Numbered from the stretch's first letter, positions 1-7,355 are shown. The stretch: 14,698 nt of DNA from Perlabentimonas sp034006965 (GCA_034006965.1 JAVERU010000077.1:1-14698), one strand, 5' to 3'. Translations and numbers: made by a program. The notes: generated from the letters alone by a model not told the origin.

Positions 1-199
1 CTCGCGGTGACCCATACCGTCTTAATCCTTGTTGTAGTGGAAGTTGGTCTGTGACTTCGCCCCTCGAACTCCTTCCTTATGGCCTCGGGGTCTTAATCCT
101 TGTTGTAGTGGAAGTTGGTCTGTGACTCAGCACGAATTTGCCTCCCCTCATGATGTAATCGTGTCTTAATCCTTGTTGTAGTGGAAGTTGGTCTGTGAC

Positions 200-235
200 C
201 GGGGCGGCCGCGATAATCACCGCCCCGGGGGAGTA
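200..235 (-). other. GC-rich spacer with a perfect 8-bp inverted repeat
   Basis: CGGGGCGG at 200-207 is the reverse complement of CCGCCCCG at 220-227, with a 12-nt loop. It is one of three spacers with marked secondary structure and is far more GC-rich than its neighbours. Confidence 0.7.
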
Positions 236-714
236 GTCTTAATCCTTGTTGTAGTGGAAGTTGGTCTGTGACAAATTACCTGGGGATCGGTGGCAAACTG
301 CTACTCAAGTCTTAATCCTTGTTGTAGTGGAAGTTGGTCTGTGACAAAGGTAAATTATGTGTGATGCTTCTGCCTGTAAGCACAGTCTTAATCCTTGTTG
401 TAGTGGAAGTTGGTCTGTGACTGGTGTAGAAAAAATCACCAACCCTTAGAATACATATCGTCTTAATCCTTGTTGTAGTGGAAGTTGGTCTGTGACTATT
501 TTAAAAACGAATCGATTCACAACATCATCAAATGTCTTAATCCTTGTTGTAGTGGAAGTTGGTCTGTGACCCTAACGAAGGAGGACTAAGCGATGAGAAT
601 AAACGTGTCTTAATCCTTGTTGTAGTGGAAGTTGGTCTGTGACTGAATTATGGCAATTATGGTAACGATAAGAAACTGTCTTAATCCTTGTTGTAGTGGA
701 AGTTGGTCTGTGAC

Positions 715-821
715 ATTTGAAAATATGAGTTTAAGGACAGTAAAGAAGGTGTCTTAATCCTTGTTGTAGTGGAAGTTGGTCTGTGACTTGAAAATATGAG
801 TTTAAGGACAGTAAAGAAGGT
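715..821 (-). repeat. near-duplicate CRISPR spacers offset by 2 nt
   Basis: The spacer at 715-750 (36 nt, starting ATTTGAAAATATGAG) and the spacer at 788-821 (34 nt, starting TTGAAAATATGAG) are identical over 34 nt; the first merely has two extra bases (AT) at its left end. The repeat 751-787 lies between them. The trimmed end points either to two separate captures of one protospacer with slightly different cuts or to a spacer-repeat duplication followed by a small deletion. Confidence 0.95.
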
Positions 822-932
822 GTCTTAATCCTTGTTGTAGTGGAAGTTGGTCTGTGACGTGAATCTATTACCTTTTTCCGCACCACCTTCACCTTGTCTT
901 AATCCTTGTTGTAGTGGAAGTTGGTCTGTGAC

Positions 933-966
933 AAAATTTGAAAAGATGATAAGAACAGTTAAAAAG
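933..966 (-). other. CRISPR spacer homologous to the duplicate pair
   Basis: This spacer (AAAATTTGAAAAGATGATAA...) aligns with the pair at 715-750 and 788-821. Read on the plus strand the older pair encodes FENMSLRTVKKV and this one FEKMIRTVKKV. The two differ by one whole-codon gap, two amino-acid substitutions and three synonymous third-position changes (AGG/AGA, GTA/GTT, AAG/AAA). The final V uses the first repeat base(s), so only FEKMIRTVKK is fully spacer-encoded. That pattern means both came from homologous protein-coding genes of related targets, with the plus strand as sense. Confidence 0.85.
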
Positions 967-1003
967 GTCTTAATCCTTGTTGTAGTGGAAGTTGGTCTGT
1001 GAC

Positions 1004-1099
1004 TACTGGGAGCAGTTACACCCCTGGCCTGCCCAACCGCATAGCAGAGGAATGCGGGAGGGCGGGGTAAAGGGTATCACCGTTGGACGGTGTTGGCAC
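1004..1099 (-). other. unusually long (96 nt), GC-rich, structured spacer
   Basis: The interval between repeats 967-1003 and 1100-1136 is 96 nt, against 34-39 nt elsewhere. I find no decayed repeat inside it. It can fold: GCCC-aa-CCGCAT pairs with ATGCGG-ga-GGGC around a 9-nt loop, CCCC/GGGG can extend the stem, and CACCG-TTGGA-CGGTG forms a second hairpin. One plus-strand frame reads TGSSYTPGLPNRIAEECG and so on, then stops, so a coding origin is also possible. Confidence 0.85.
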
Positions 1100-1350
1100 G
1101 TCTTAATCCTTGTTGTAGTGGAAGTTGGTCTGTGACACAGACATAGAAACTGGTGAGGTAAGAACAGCCAGTCTTAATCCTTGTTGTAGTGGAAGTTGGT
1201 CTGTGACATCCAGTTCTGGAATGAGCCTGAGCATGAGGTTCGTCTTAATCCTTGTTGTAGTGGAAGTTGGTCTGTGACTGAGACAAATTACAGTAACCAT
1301 TGGACAAAGTTTTGTCTTAATCCTTGTTGTAGTGGAAGTTGGTCTGTGAC

Positions 1351-1386
1351 GCTAATCCAGGCCCTCTTAAATGAGGGCTTTTACTA
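1351..1386 (-). other. spacer carrying an intrinsic transcription terminator
   Basis: The spacer contains GCCCTC-TTAAAT-GAGGGC followed directly by TTTT, a textbook rho-independent terminator read on the plus strand. It was presumably captured from the 3' end of a transcription unit in the invader. The terminator orientation makes the plus strand the sense strand, matching the homologous spacers at 715-966. Read from the array promoter (minus strand) it has A residues after the stem, so it should not stop array transcription. Confidence 0.75.
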
Positions 1387-1566
1387 GTCTTAATCCTTGT
1401 TGTAGTGGAAGTTGGTCTGTGACACCATTGCAGTTGTGTTGCCTACACCTACTGGGAGTCTTAATCCTTGTTGTAGTGGAAGTTGGTCTGTGACGACGGG
1501 CGTAAATTAATGTACAACCACCACGTGAAGTCTTAATCCTTGTTGTAGTGGAAGTTGGTCTGTGAC

Positions 1567-1733
1567 CGTTGTTTTTACAATGCGCTGTACCCCTGCAATA
1601 TAACCAATAATATATGGCCAAGAAGGAGATTTCGAACAATTTTCATGACATTTTTTTGGGGCGGCAAAGGTACAGCTAAAACTAACACAATTTCAAAGAA
1701 CCTACAAAAAAATGCTGCAATTTTTTTTTTTGA
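1567..1733 (-). promoter_or_regulatory. CRISPR leader region
   Basis: This gene-free 167 bp lies between the last repeat and the helicase stop codon. It is AT-rich, with an 11-nt T run at 1721-1731 and an A7 tract near 1706-1712, and contains the promoter listed separately. Its place at the end of the array from which transcription must come makes it the leader, about 95-100 bp long between the predicted transcription start and the first repeat. The A/T runs could also act as a weak terminator for the helicase transcript, but no convincing GC stem is present. Confidence 0.75.
1665..1697 (-). promoter_or_regulatory. Bacteroidetes-type promoter driving the CRISPR array
   Basis: On the minus strand TTTG (1694-1697), 21 nt of spacing and TACCTTTG (1665-1672) match the Bacteroidetes sigma-factor consensus (TTTG, 19-21 nt, TAnnTTTG). 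Transcription would start a few bases downstream, near 1655-1662, and run left into the leader-end repeat at 1530-1566. The match also supports the phylum assignment. Confidence 0.75.
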
Positions 1734-3176
1734 TTACTTAATGTAAAAATCGTCAATCACATGCAGCTGATGCCGTGCCCGGGTCATAGCGGTATAAACC
1801 CATTGGTATGCACTTTTGGTGGCATTTAGGGTTAGGTTGCGCGGAATATCTAAAAACACGTGATCCCACTCTCCCCCTTGAGCCTTATGGCATGTTATGG
1901 CATAGCCAAACACAGCCCTAAGGGCATTTAGGTAGGGGTCGGTAAGCATCATATCCTTAAACTGCAGGGTATTCTGCTTGATGCCCTGCTCCTTCATCCT
2001 CTTATAAAAATCGATAAAAAGGCCTTGCTGCTGCACCTGGTTCAGGTTGGTCTCGTTGCTGTACAATGGCTCCTCAACCATGAAGTAAGAGTAGGTTTTG
2101 TGCGTAAACAGCTCCATGAGCTCCACCTTTCTGAAGGTTAGCCTGGCGCGCTTCATGACAACGGAATCGACCTGGGTTACCAGGACCATGTCGCCATTCA
2201 TTAACCCCGTGGGAATATTATTCTGGGTGATTAGCAGCAAATCACCCTCCTGCAGCATTTTTTGTTTTCCCAAGGCAGGCCTAATAAGCTCGGTTAGCTC
2301 GGTTGTTCGCTTATTGTAGTACGAGATGAGGGTGGCGTTGTTGTAGCTATTATCCTGAATAAGGTTAATGTACTGCTTGACCAAGGAAATGGAGTCGGTG
2401 TAGAGCTTAATATTTTTATACCCCCGCAGCGGGAGCTTGCCCCATTTTTCTTGGGGCACGTTTTCGGCCAAGGCTCGCACTCTTTTTGACGACTCAATGA
2501 TATCGTTGCCTTTATGCTGACGCATAATTTGTGTAAGCTCAACCATTTGGGCATTGAGCTTAAAGGTTTGGCTAAAGTACTCGACAGACAGGGCGGGTGA
2601 GAATGCACTTCGCGACGACGTGACAACGGGTGGAAGCTGCCCATGATCGCCCACAAAGATGAACTTACCCCGAGAATCGAAATCGAGCAGATCTTTCAGT
2701 AGCCTTCCGCTACCGAATAGCGCCTGGGTGATATTCTTATCGGCGATATCGGACACCATGGACGATTCGTCGATGATGTAAAAGTGCTGGGTACGGGTCT
2801 CGTCGTCGGGGAGGCGATGAAGCTCAAAGGTTAGGTACAGCTGCCCCGTGCTGTCAACGCCTGTTGCCTGCTGCTTGGTTACGGTCTCCTCTAGATCCTG
2901 ATTAAAATCCTTAAAGGTATATATCTTGCCATGCACGGTGGTAGCCAAGCCCCCCGTAATATTGCTAAGGATTTTGGCTGCCCTGCCCGTTGATGCAAGT
3001 AGGTTACACTTAAGCTTGCGATTGCTTAGCTCGGTAATAAAAGCTTTTACTAGGGTAGTTTTACCCGTACCGGCATAACCACGAAGTATGAACACCTTAT
3101 CATCGGAATCGATAAAGGCTACAAGCTTATCGAGCGCGTGCTGCTGGTCGGGGGTGAGGGTGATGGGGGTAGGCAT
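1734..3176 (-). CDS. SF1 ATP-dependent DNA helicase, RecD/Dda-like
   Basis: This 480-residue superfamily 1 helicase should use ATP to translocate on single-stranded DNA and unwind duplexes in the cytoplasm. All core motifs are visible: Walker A GYAGTGKTT (33-41), motif Ia ASTGRAAK (61-68), Walker B IIDESS (134-139), motif III GDHGQLPP (176-183), IMRQ (217-220), motif V AITCHKAQGGEWD (426-438) and motif VI YTAMTRAR (461-468). The order and the HKAQG signature fit the SF1B RecD2/Dda/PIF1 group, and the length fits a stand-alone Dda-like enzyme. The ATG lies 3 nt after the stop of the Csx20-like gene, so it may be co-transcribed with the CRISPR genes, but no Shine-Dalgarno is seen. It is clearly richer in GC than the effector genes, so it may be a resident chromosomal gene beside which the CRISPR locus settled. 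A CRISPR role is unproven. Confidence 0.9.
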   Translation of the reverse strand: MPTPITLTPDQQHALDKLVAFIDSDDKVFILRGYAGTGKTTLVKAFITELSNRKLKCNLLASTGRAAKILSNITGGLATTVHGKIYTFKDFNQDLEETVTKQQATGVDSTGQLYLTFELHRLPDDETRTQHFYIIDESSMVSDIADKNITQALFGSGRLLKDLLDFDSRGKFIFVGDHGQLPPVVTSSRSAFSPALSVEYFSQTFKLNAQMVELTQIMRQHKGNDIIESSKRVRALAENVPQEKWGKLPLRGYKNIKLYTDSISLVKQYINLIQDNSYNNATLISYYNKRTTELTELIRPALGKQKMLQEGDLLLITQNNIPTGLMNGDMVLVTQVDSVVMKRARLTFRKVELMELFTHKTYSYFMVEEPLYSNETNLNQVQQQGLFIDFYKRMKEQGIKQNTLQFKDMMLTDPYLNALRAVFGYAITCHKAQGGEWDHVFLDIPRNLTLNATKSAYQWVYTAMTRARHQLHVIDDFYIK

Positions 3177-3179
3177 GGG

Positions 3180-3542
3180 CTAAAGGATATATTTTCTGAA
3201 ACGAACAAACCTGAAAGTTGCCTGTTTTTGTCCGTTACCAAATTCGTTTACTATACGTTCGGTGGTTGAAGCAATACAATTAATACTATTGCTTTTAAGC
3301 AAGCTAACCAGTGCAAAGGTAAAGGTCATTTCGCCCATTATGTGAACTGTTAAATTGCTATCACCCGCCATACTCATTACTTTATAGGAATAGTCGTTTG
3401 CAAGCTGGTCTATATACTTCTCATCCCCATTGGGGTTTACCTCTGGGAAAGGCAAATCGACTATACGTCCATAGCTTTCAGCAACCGTTAGCTGCTCATT
3501 AGACCATTTGGCGGATGGGTGGTTAGAGAGGTTTATAAGCAT
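3180..3542 (-). CDS. Csx20-like small type III accessory protein (candidate ring nuclease)
   Basis: This 120-residue protein has conserved-looking blocks NLSNHPS (4-10), YGRIVDLPFP (24-33), VHIMGEMTFTFALV (66-79), ASTTER (91-96) and FRFVRFR (110-116). I recognise this pattern as the Csx20/Csx15/Csx16 group of small CRISPR-associated proteins, which are related to CARF folds and proposed or shown to degrade cyclic oligoadenylate. The subfamily call is from memory and less certain than the link to type III systems. It overlaps the end of the CARF-HEPN gene by 20 nt, suggesting translational coupling. An off-switch next to a cOA-activated RNase is the expected arrangement. There is no signal peptide or membrane segment, so it acts in the cytoplasm. 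Confidence 0.75.
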   Translation of the reverse strand: MLINLSNHPSAKWSNEQLTVAESYGRIVDLPFPEVNPNGDEKYIDQLANDYSYKVMSMAGDSNLTVHIMGEMTFTFALVSLLKSNSINCIASTTERIVNEFGNGQKQATFRFVRFRKYIL

Positions 3543-4800
3543 TGCTATTCATTTTTTCTATTACTAAAAAGCATTGGTTAAAGAATTTTTCGAAACACTT
3601 CTCAAACACACTCCAATCATCATCACCTATAAATCCTGCATGGTTTATGTTATTTCTAAACTTAGTTAACTCCCTATATGCATCAGCAATGTCAATTACA
3701 AATTTATCTAATAAAAGACTATCTACGAGTTCAATCTGTTTTTCATTAAGATTTGTTTTATTAAATGGCTTTTTTGTTTTTGCAATTGATAGTATAGAAC
3801 TAATCAACCCCCTATCATTTTTATTTCTACTATTTAAACCAGCATAAACACAAAACTTTGAAATGATAGTTTCCTGAGCAATAGTGAAAGCCTGTTGTAT
3901 TAAGCCATGTTTTACACACCACTTTGCAGAAACAAATCCATTCATTAAATCTTCCGATGTATTGAATGGAGATATTTTTTCTTTCAATTTATCAGCTATT
4001 GGGATAAGTGGTTTAATGCTAGTTTTTTGAGTTATAAGATCTAAATTCGATTGAATTTCTTTAAATATTTGACCCTTTACAATTTTTTGCCCACGAACCG
4101 TATAAAAAATGCCCTCAAGGTCTTTCAATTTCTTTTTGAAATCAAATATGTTCTGGCCTGCTTTACCTTTAACCTCATGATTTGACAGAAGGCTAACAAC
4201 TTTGCTTACTTTACCATAATCAATAAAATCTTTTGCTGCGGAAGTCCAATCTTGAAGTAATGCAAAAGATGTTAAGTTCACAATAGGAGCTTCATTCGTT
4301 TCCTCTTCCCTAGCCTCCCAGTTTCCATATGTGATTGACTCAACAGAAATATTTTTTAAAAATTTAGCGTAATTAACTAAGACTATTAATAGCAAAGGTA
4401 AATACCTAAACGAATGCGTTATATCAATGTACAACCTATCACTATCTTTCAATTGATTAAACATTATTTCGAAAAGTTGCCATATCTCATCCTCTGAATT
4501 GCCATCAGGTATATCAACATCATTTACAGCGAATTTTAATTCAAGGTTTTTAAGTCTACTGCATAGACCTTCAGTCTTACTATCTTTATCAATCCAGTTT
4601 TTTATCCTCGAACCCTTTTCCCCTTTTGTTAAAAAAATATACGCGGCATCCTTTTCAGACCACTCTTTAGCAATATTGGAGAGCATTGCTTCTTGAATAA
4701 ACCTCACCTTTTCAGACTTATAAGCACCATTAGGATAGGAGTATACACATTCTTTATATGAACTACTCCCGAGTACGGATAAAAATACATTTCGAGCCAT
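3523..4800 (-). CDS. CARF-HEPN ribonuclease, Csx1/Csx2 (TM1812) family
   Basis: This 425-residue protein should be a cytoplasmic RNase switched on by cyclic oligoadenylate made by Cas10. The N-terminal half is a CARF domain of the TM1812/TIGR02221 type: MARNVFLSVLG at the start, and the hallmark YIDITHSFRYLPLL at 124-137, which lines the ligand pocket in this family. The C-terminal part is a HEPN domain with the catalytic R-x4-H motif RNNINH at 382-387. Length fits the family (about 400-450). It starts 11 nt after the preceding RAMP gene, without a Shine-Dalgarno, and its end overlaps the Csx20-like gene by 20 nt. It is among the most AT-rich genes in the window. I am confident about the effector class, less so about which Csx subfamily. 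Confidence 0.9.
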   Translation of the reverse strand: MARNVFLSVLGSSSYKECVYSYPNGAYKSEKVRFIQEAMLSNIAKEWSEKDAAYIFLTKGEKGSRIKNWIDKDSKTEGLCSRLKNLELKFAVNDVDIPDGNSEDEIWQLFEIMFNQLKDSDRLYIDITHSFRYLPLLLIVLVNYAKFLKNISVESITYGNWEAREEETNEAPIVNLTSFALLQDWTSAAKDFIDYGKVSKVVSLLSNHEVKGKAGQNIFDFKKKLKDLEGIFYTVRGQKIVKGQIFKEIQSNLDLITQKTSIKPLIPIADKLKEKISPFNTSEDLMNGFVSAKWCVKHGLIQQAFTIAQETIISKFCVYAGLNSRNKNDRGLISSILSIAKTKKPFNKTNLNEKQIELVDSLLLDKFVIDIADAYRELTKFRNNINHAGFIGDDDWSVFEKCFEKFFNQCFLVIEKMNSNAYKPL

Positions 4801-4811
4801 AATTGAGAAAG

Positions 4812-6962
4812 TTAATTAATTATTGTGATTAGCTTTTTGTATAGTTCTCTACTTCTATCCTCCCCAATCCATTCAGAAATTTTAATCCAAACTTTATTCT
4901 TCTCAAAGCCCTTCCATTCTTTGCAATCGCTAGGTTTGAATTTTGAGTATGCCTCAATAATTTGGTTATAGACAGAATCAACAAACTCGTCAGGCAGCTT
5001 ATCGTTATTAGTTTGCCTAAGCCACGCGTCCATTCGGTTTTTAATTCCCTTAAAGTCTTTTGATCTGGATATATCTGGACCAGTTTGGGCCTTTTGCTTT
5101 TTACGTTCTTGTTCTTCAAGGGCTTTTTGTTTTTGCAACTTTTCGAAACGTTTCTTAACCAAACCCTCCAATTCGATTACTTTATTGTCAATTTCATTCG
5201 TTTCTATCCCCTTCAAGTTTAGTCTTTTCTTCACATCGAGATAACAAGTAATTGCCTTTTCAAAATCCTCGTTTTTTTCATGGGTTCTAGCTATACTAAG
5301 TTCGTTATCAAACTCTTTCATTTTAATTTGCCCTAGTATAGCACCTTTATCAACTAAAGAGTTGACTTGGACCACTTTTTCCTTTAGTCTAGGCAATGGT
5401 GATTTGTTCCTTTTAAATTCCTTATACTCGTCTAATTCCATAATCTTCATTTCATCCTCATTGGTATGATCTGATGCTATGGCAAAAAGTTGCTTCACTT
5501 GTTCTGTATCCTTCCAAAGTGTTTTCTGCCTTGAATAAGTAAAGGTTGACATTTCCTCCTCAAATATTCTAAGGTAATCATCAAAATTGTACTTGAATCC
5601 ACTTAACGACACTACCTTACATTGTATTTTACCATACCCATAACTCTTGGCTAAGCCAATATTATGGCTAACATTTGAATGATTGTGAAATGTTAATGCC
5701 GAAAGCAACCCACCAATTTCGATTGGCAAAAGATTATGGACTGTAATTTTGAGGGTAAAGTTCTCGTTACTTGGCAAAGGTTTAAAGTGAGTCAACACCT
5801 TTTCATTGTCATTACCAGTTGGAGGATCAACAACTTTATTATCTGGTCGTATTCTGTACCTCTTCCTCCCTGCCAATTCAATTTTTTTGCTATCATAGGT
5901 TGAGTACTTCTCTTGGTTGTGCTTAAGATAAAGCGGGTAGTATGATGCTTTGGGCTGACCTAACACCCCTTTTTTTTCATCAATCAATTCATCATCGTTA
6001 ATAGGTCTATTTGCAAATGCGTTACCAATATGAACACGCCCTTTTAATGAGTCACTATTCTTGCTATATCCAAAAATGGCTTTACACAAATCAACCTGCA
6101 CATTACCAATTTGATATACTCCCGATGCTACACTGTTCTTATAAGGGTATCGGTACATTCTAGAAAGACCTAAGCTATGCACCTCACCATTGTCAAGCTG
6201 TAAAAAGAATACTGGAATTTCTTCACCCTTTTTTAGTTTTGGCAGATAGTACTTCTCAAACAATGGAGTTGGCTTGTGTGTTGTAATAAAAGCTTTTTTT
6301 ACCTCATCATTCAGTTTTATCTCAGGAAGTCTTTCTATTGGGAAAAGATATTCGATTTCTTTTCTGTTAATATTACCAGTGCAAACAACATTAAAGTCAT
6401 CAAGTCTTGGATACAAAGGTTTACCTTGAGCTAAGGAAAACTGTTTTTCATTAGTTTGTTTTCTTTTATCAAACCGATTGAACTGTTTTTTAATGTCATC
6501 ATGTGAAATCTTTTCATAATCCCCGTTACAAGGCGAGAGAAACAAATCTTCACCATCTTTCCTTAGCCACCCGCATCTCACCAATTTCATTGCATTAAAA
6601 TATTCTTTACTATCTGATTCTTTAGTGTGAAAAATTCTATAGGCAAAGTAATCATCGTTATACCTATCAAACATGCCAAAGGAAAGAATCTCCAGTACGC
6701 TAGACACCATTCCTTTTATTGATGTGGCAGGTATAAAATACTGCTTAGTGCTTTGGTCAACAGGTATATGTGCCGAATACTCTTGATATTCAGATTCACT
6801 ATTCCTTAAGAACAATGGTGATTTGTTTTCAATAGTTATATGAATTGTTCCGCTTTCTCCATCTTTAAAGGGTATATCATGATTAATTTTCCTCCACCAT
6901 TTGGGCTCATAAACATCTTTATTAATGGGAACAAAATTATATGGTGCTCTAATATTTGTCAT
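4812..6962 (-). CDS. TIGR03986-like type III RAMP (Cas7-like) with long helical C-terminal extension
   Basis: The 716 residues begin APYNFVPINKDVYEP, then SGTIHITIENKSPLFLRNSE and FIPATSIKGMVSSVLEILSFG (76-96), the signature of the TIGR03986 family of Cas7-like subunits. The glycine-rich RAMP loop is IGLAKSYGYGKI (435-446). No Asp is visible at the position that is catalytic in other Cas7 proteins, so this subunit may not cut RNA. Residues from about 485 to 716 are an added, mostly helical tail: a charged coiled-coil-like stretch (about 540-630) and a final compact helical part ending ELYKKLITIIN. The ATG is preceded by a strong AAGGAGGAG at 6968-6976, 5 nt away, and starts 2 nt after the previous stop. 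The tail could supply the otherwise missing small subunit; that is my inference. Confidence 0.88.
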   Translation of the reverse strand: MTNIRAPYNFVPINKDVYEPKWWRKINHDIPFKDGESGTIHITIENKSPLFLRNSESEYQEYSAHIPVDQSTKQYFIPATSIKGMVSSVLEILSFGMFDRYNDDYFAYRIFHTKESDSKEYFNAMKLVRCGWLRKDGEDLFLSPCNGDYEKISHDDIKKQFNRFDKRKQTNEKQFSLAQGKPLYPRLDDFNVVCTGNINRKEIEYLFPIERLPEIKLNDEVKKAFITTHKPTPLFEKYYLPKLKKGEEIPVFFLQLDNGEVHSLGLSRMYRYPYKNSVASGVYQIGNVQVDLCKAIFGYSKNSDSLKGRVHIGNAFANRPINDDELIDEKKGVLGQPKASYYPLYLKHNQEKYSTYDSKKIELAGRKRYRIRPDNKVVDPPTGNDNEKVLTHFKPLPSNENFTLKITVHNLLPIEIGGLLSALTFHNHSNVSHNIGLAKSYGYGKIQCKVVSLSGFKYNFDDYLRIFEEEMSTFTYSRQKTLWKDTEQVKQLFAIASDHTNEDEMKIMELDEYKEFKRNKSPLPRLKEKVVQVNSLVDKGAILGQIKMKEFDNELSIARTHEKNEDFEKAITCYLDVKKRLNLKGIETNEIDNKVIELEGLVKKRFEKLQKQKALEEQERKKQKAQTGPDISRSKDFKGIKNRMDAWLRQTNNDKLPDEFVDSVYNQIIEAYSKFKPSDCKEWKGFEKNKVWIKISEWIGEDRSRELYKKLITIIN

Positions 6963-6964
6963 GA

Positions 6965-7345
6965 TTACTCCTCCTTATTTTTAAATCCAACAAAAACTAG
7001 CTGTGCGGGTTTTAGAACCTCCATTCCCTCACACAAAGGATCTGGTTCAGGTTTCCAATACTGTCGAAAATTTAATCCTTCAACTCCTTTGAAACAGGGA
7101 ATATATGTTTGCGGGGTAAATTCCTTAGGTAATTCTGAAAGAATAAACTTACTAACGAGATGCTTCCCATCAACATAGCGAATACTATATGAGGTTTTAC
7201 CATCGTATAAAAAGCCTTCAACAATAAATGGGTTTTGCTTATCATCCAAGATAAACTCACGCTCCTCTTCAAAAATTACTTCGGGTTCTTTCTGGTCGCT
7301 TTTCCAGAGGTAACCGCTATATTTCGATTTTTCAATTTTTTTCAT
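6965..7345 (-). CDS. small type III CRISPR-associated protein, TIGR04423-like
   Basis: This 126-residue protein has no detectable nuclease motif. Blocks GYLWKSDQKEP (11-21), NPFIVEGFLYDG (38-49), YSIRYVDGKHLV (53-64) and PAQLVFVGF (113-121) resemble what I remember of TIGR04423, a small family known from Bacteroidetes type III loci; Csx19 of III-D is the alternative. I chose the ATG at 7345; a TTG two codons upstream (7351) is possible but less likely. It sits between two Cas7-like genes (10 nt after one, 2 nt before the next), so a structural or assembly role in the effector complex is reasonable. Its biochemical role is unknown to me. Confidence 0.7.
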   Translation of the reverse strand: MKKIEKSKYSGYLWKSDQKEPEVIFEEEREFILDDKQNPFIVEGFLYDGKTSYSIRYVDGKHLVSKFILSELPKEFTPQTYIPCFKGVEGLNFRQYWKPEPDPLCEGMEVLKPAQLVFVGFKNKEE

Positions 7346-7355
7346 AACCAACTAA

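Larger units (their letters stand above)
1..1566 (-). CRISPR. CRISPR array, 21 identical 37-bp repeats, truncated at left edge
   Basis: Repeats of 37 bp (plus strand begins GTCTTAATCCTTGTTG and ends GGTCTGTGAC) start at 19, 90, 163, 236, 309, 385, 460, 534, 607, 678, 751, 822, 896, 967, 1100, 1171, 1242, 1314, 1387, 1458 and 1530; I saw no mismatch among them. There are 20 complete spacers plus a partial one at 1-18, so the array continues to the left. Spacers are 34-39 nt except one of 96 nt (1004-1099). Read on the minus strand the repeat ends GGATTAAGAC, close to the ATTGAAAC-type crRNA 5' handle usual for Cas6-processed type III arrays. With the promoter at 1665-1697 and the cas genes on the same strand, this orients transcription leftward. 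The leader-proximal (probably youngest) spacer is then 1495-1529. No degenerate terminal repeat is in the window. Confidence 0.98.

Noticed and set aside
1004..1457. A 9-10-nt match (CTACTGGGAG) shared by the 96-nt spacer and the spacer at 1424-1457
   Set aside because: Too short to infer a common origin, and one base comes from the repeat.
56..1529. Most spacers have an open, protein-like frame on the plus strand
   Set aside because: With only 11-12 codons at least one open frame is expected by chance, and the reverse strand is often open too. I rely only on the homologous spacers and the terminator spacer for strand.
1103..1639. Open frames running through the CRISPR array on both strands
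   Set aside because: They are built from the repeat sequence and spacers, repeating the same peptide each unit; no real gene.
1706..1731. A7/T11 tract pair as a terminator of the helicase transcript
   Set aside because: The only pairing is A-T with no GC stem; it is better treated as part of an AT-rich leader.
2294..2656. A 120-codon minus-strand frame inside the helicase gene, and other long overlapping frames on both strands of the cas genes
   Set aside because: They are shadows of strongly supported genes and show no recognisable domain.
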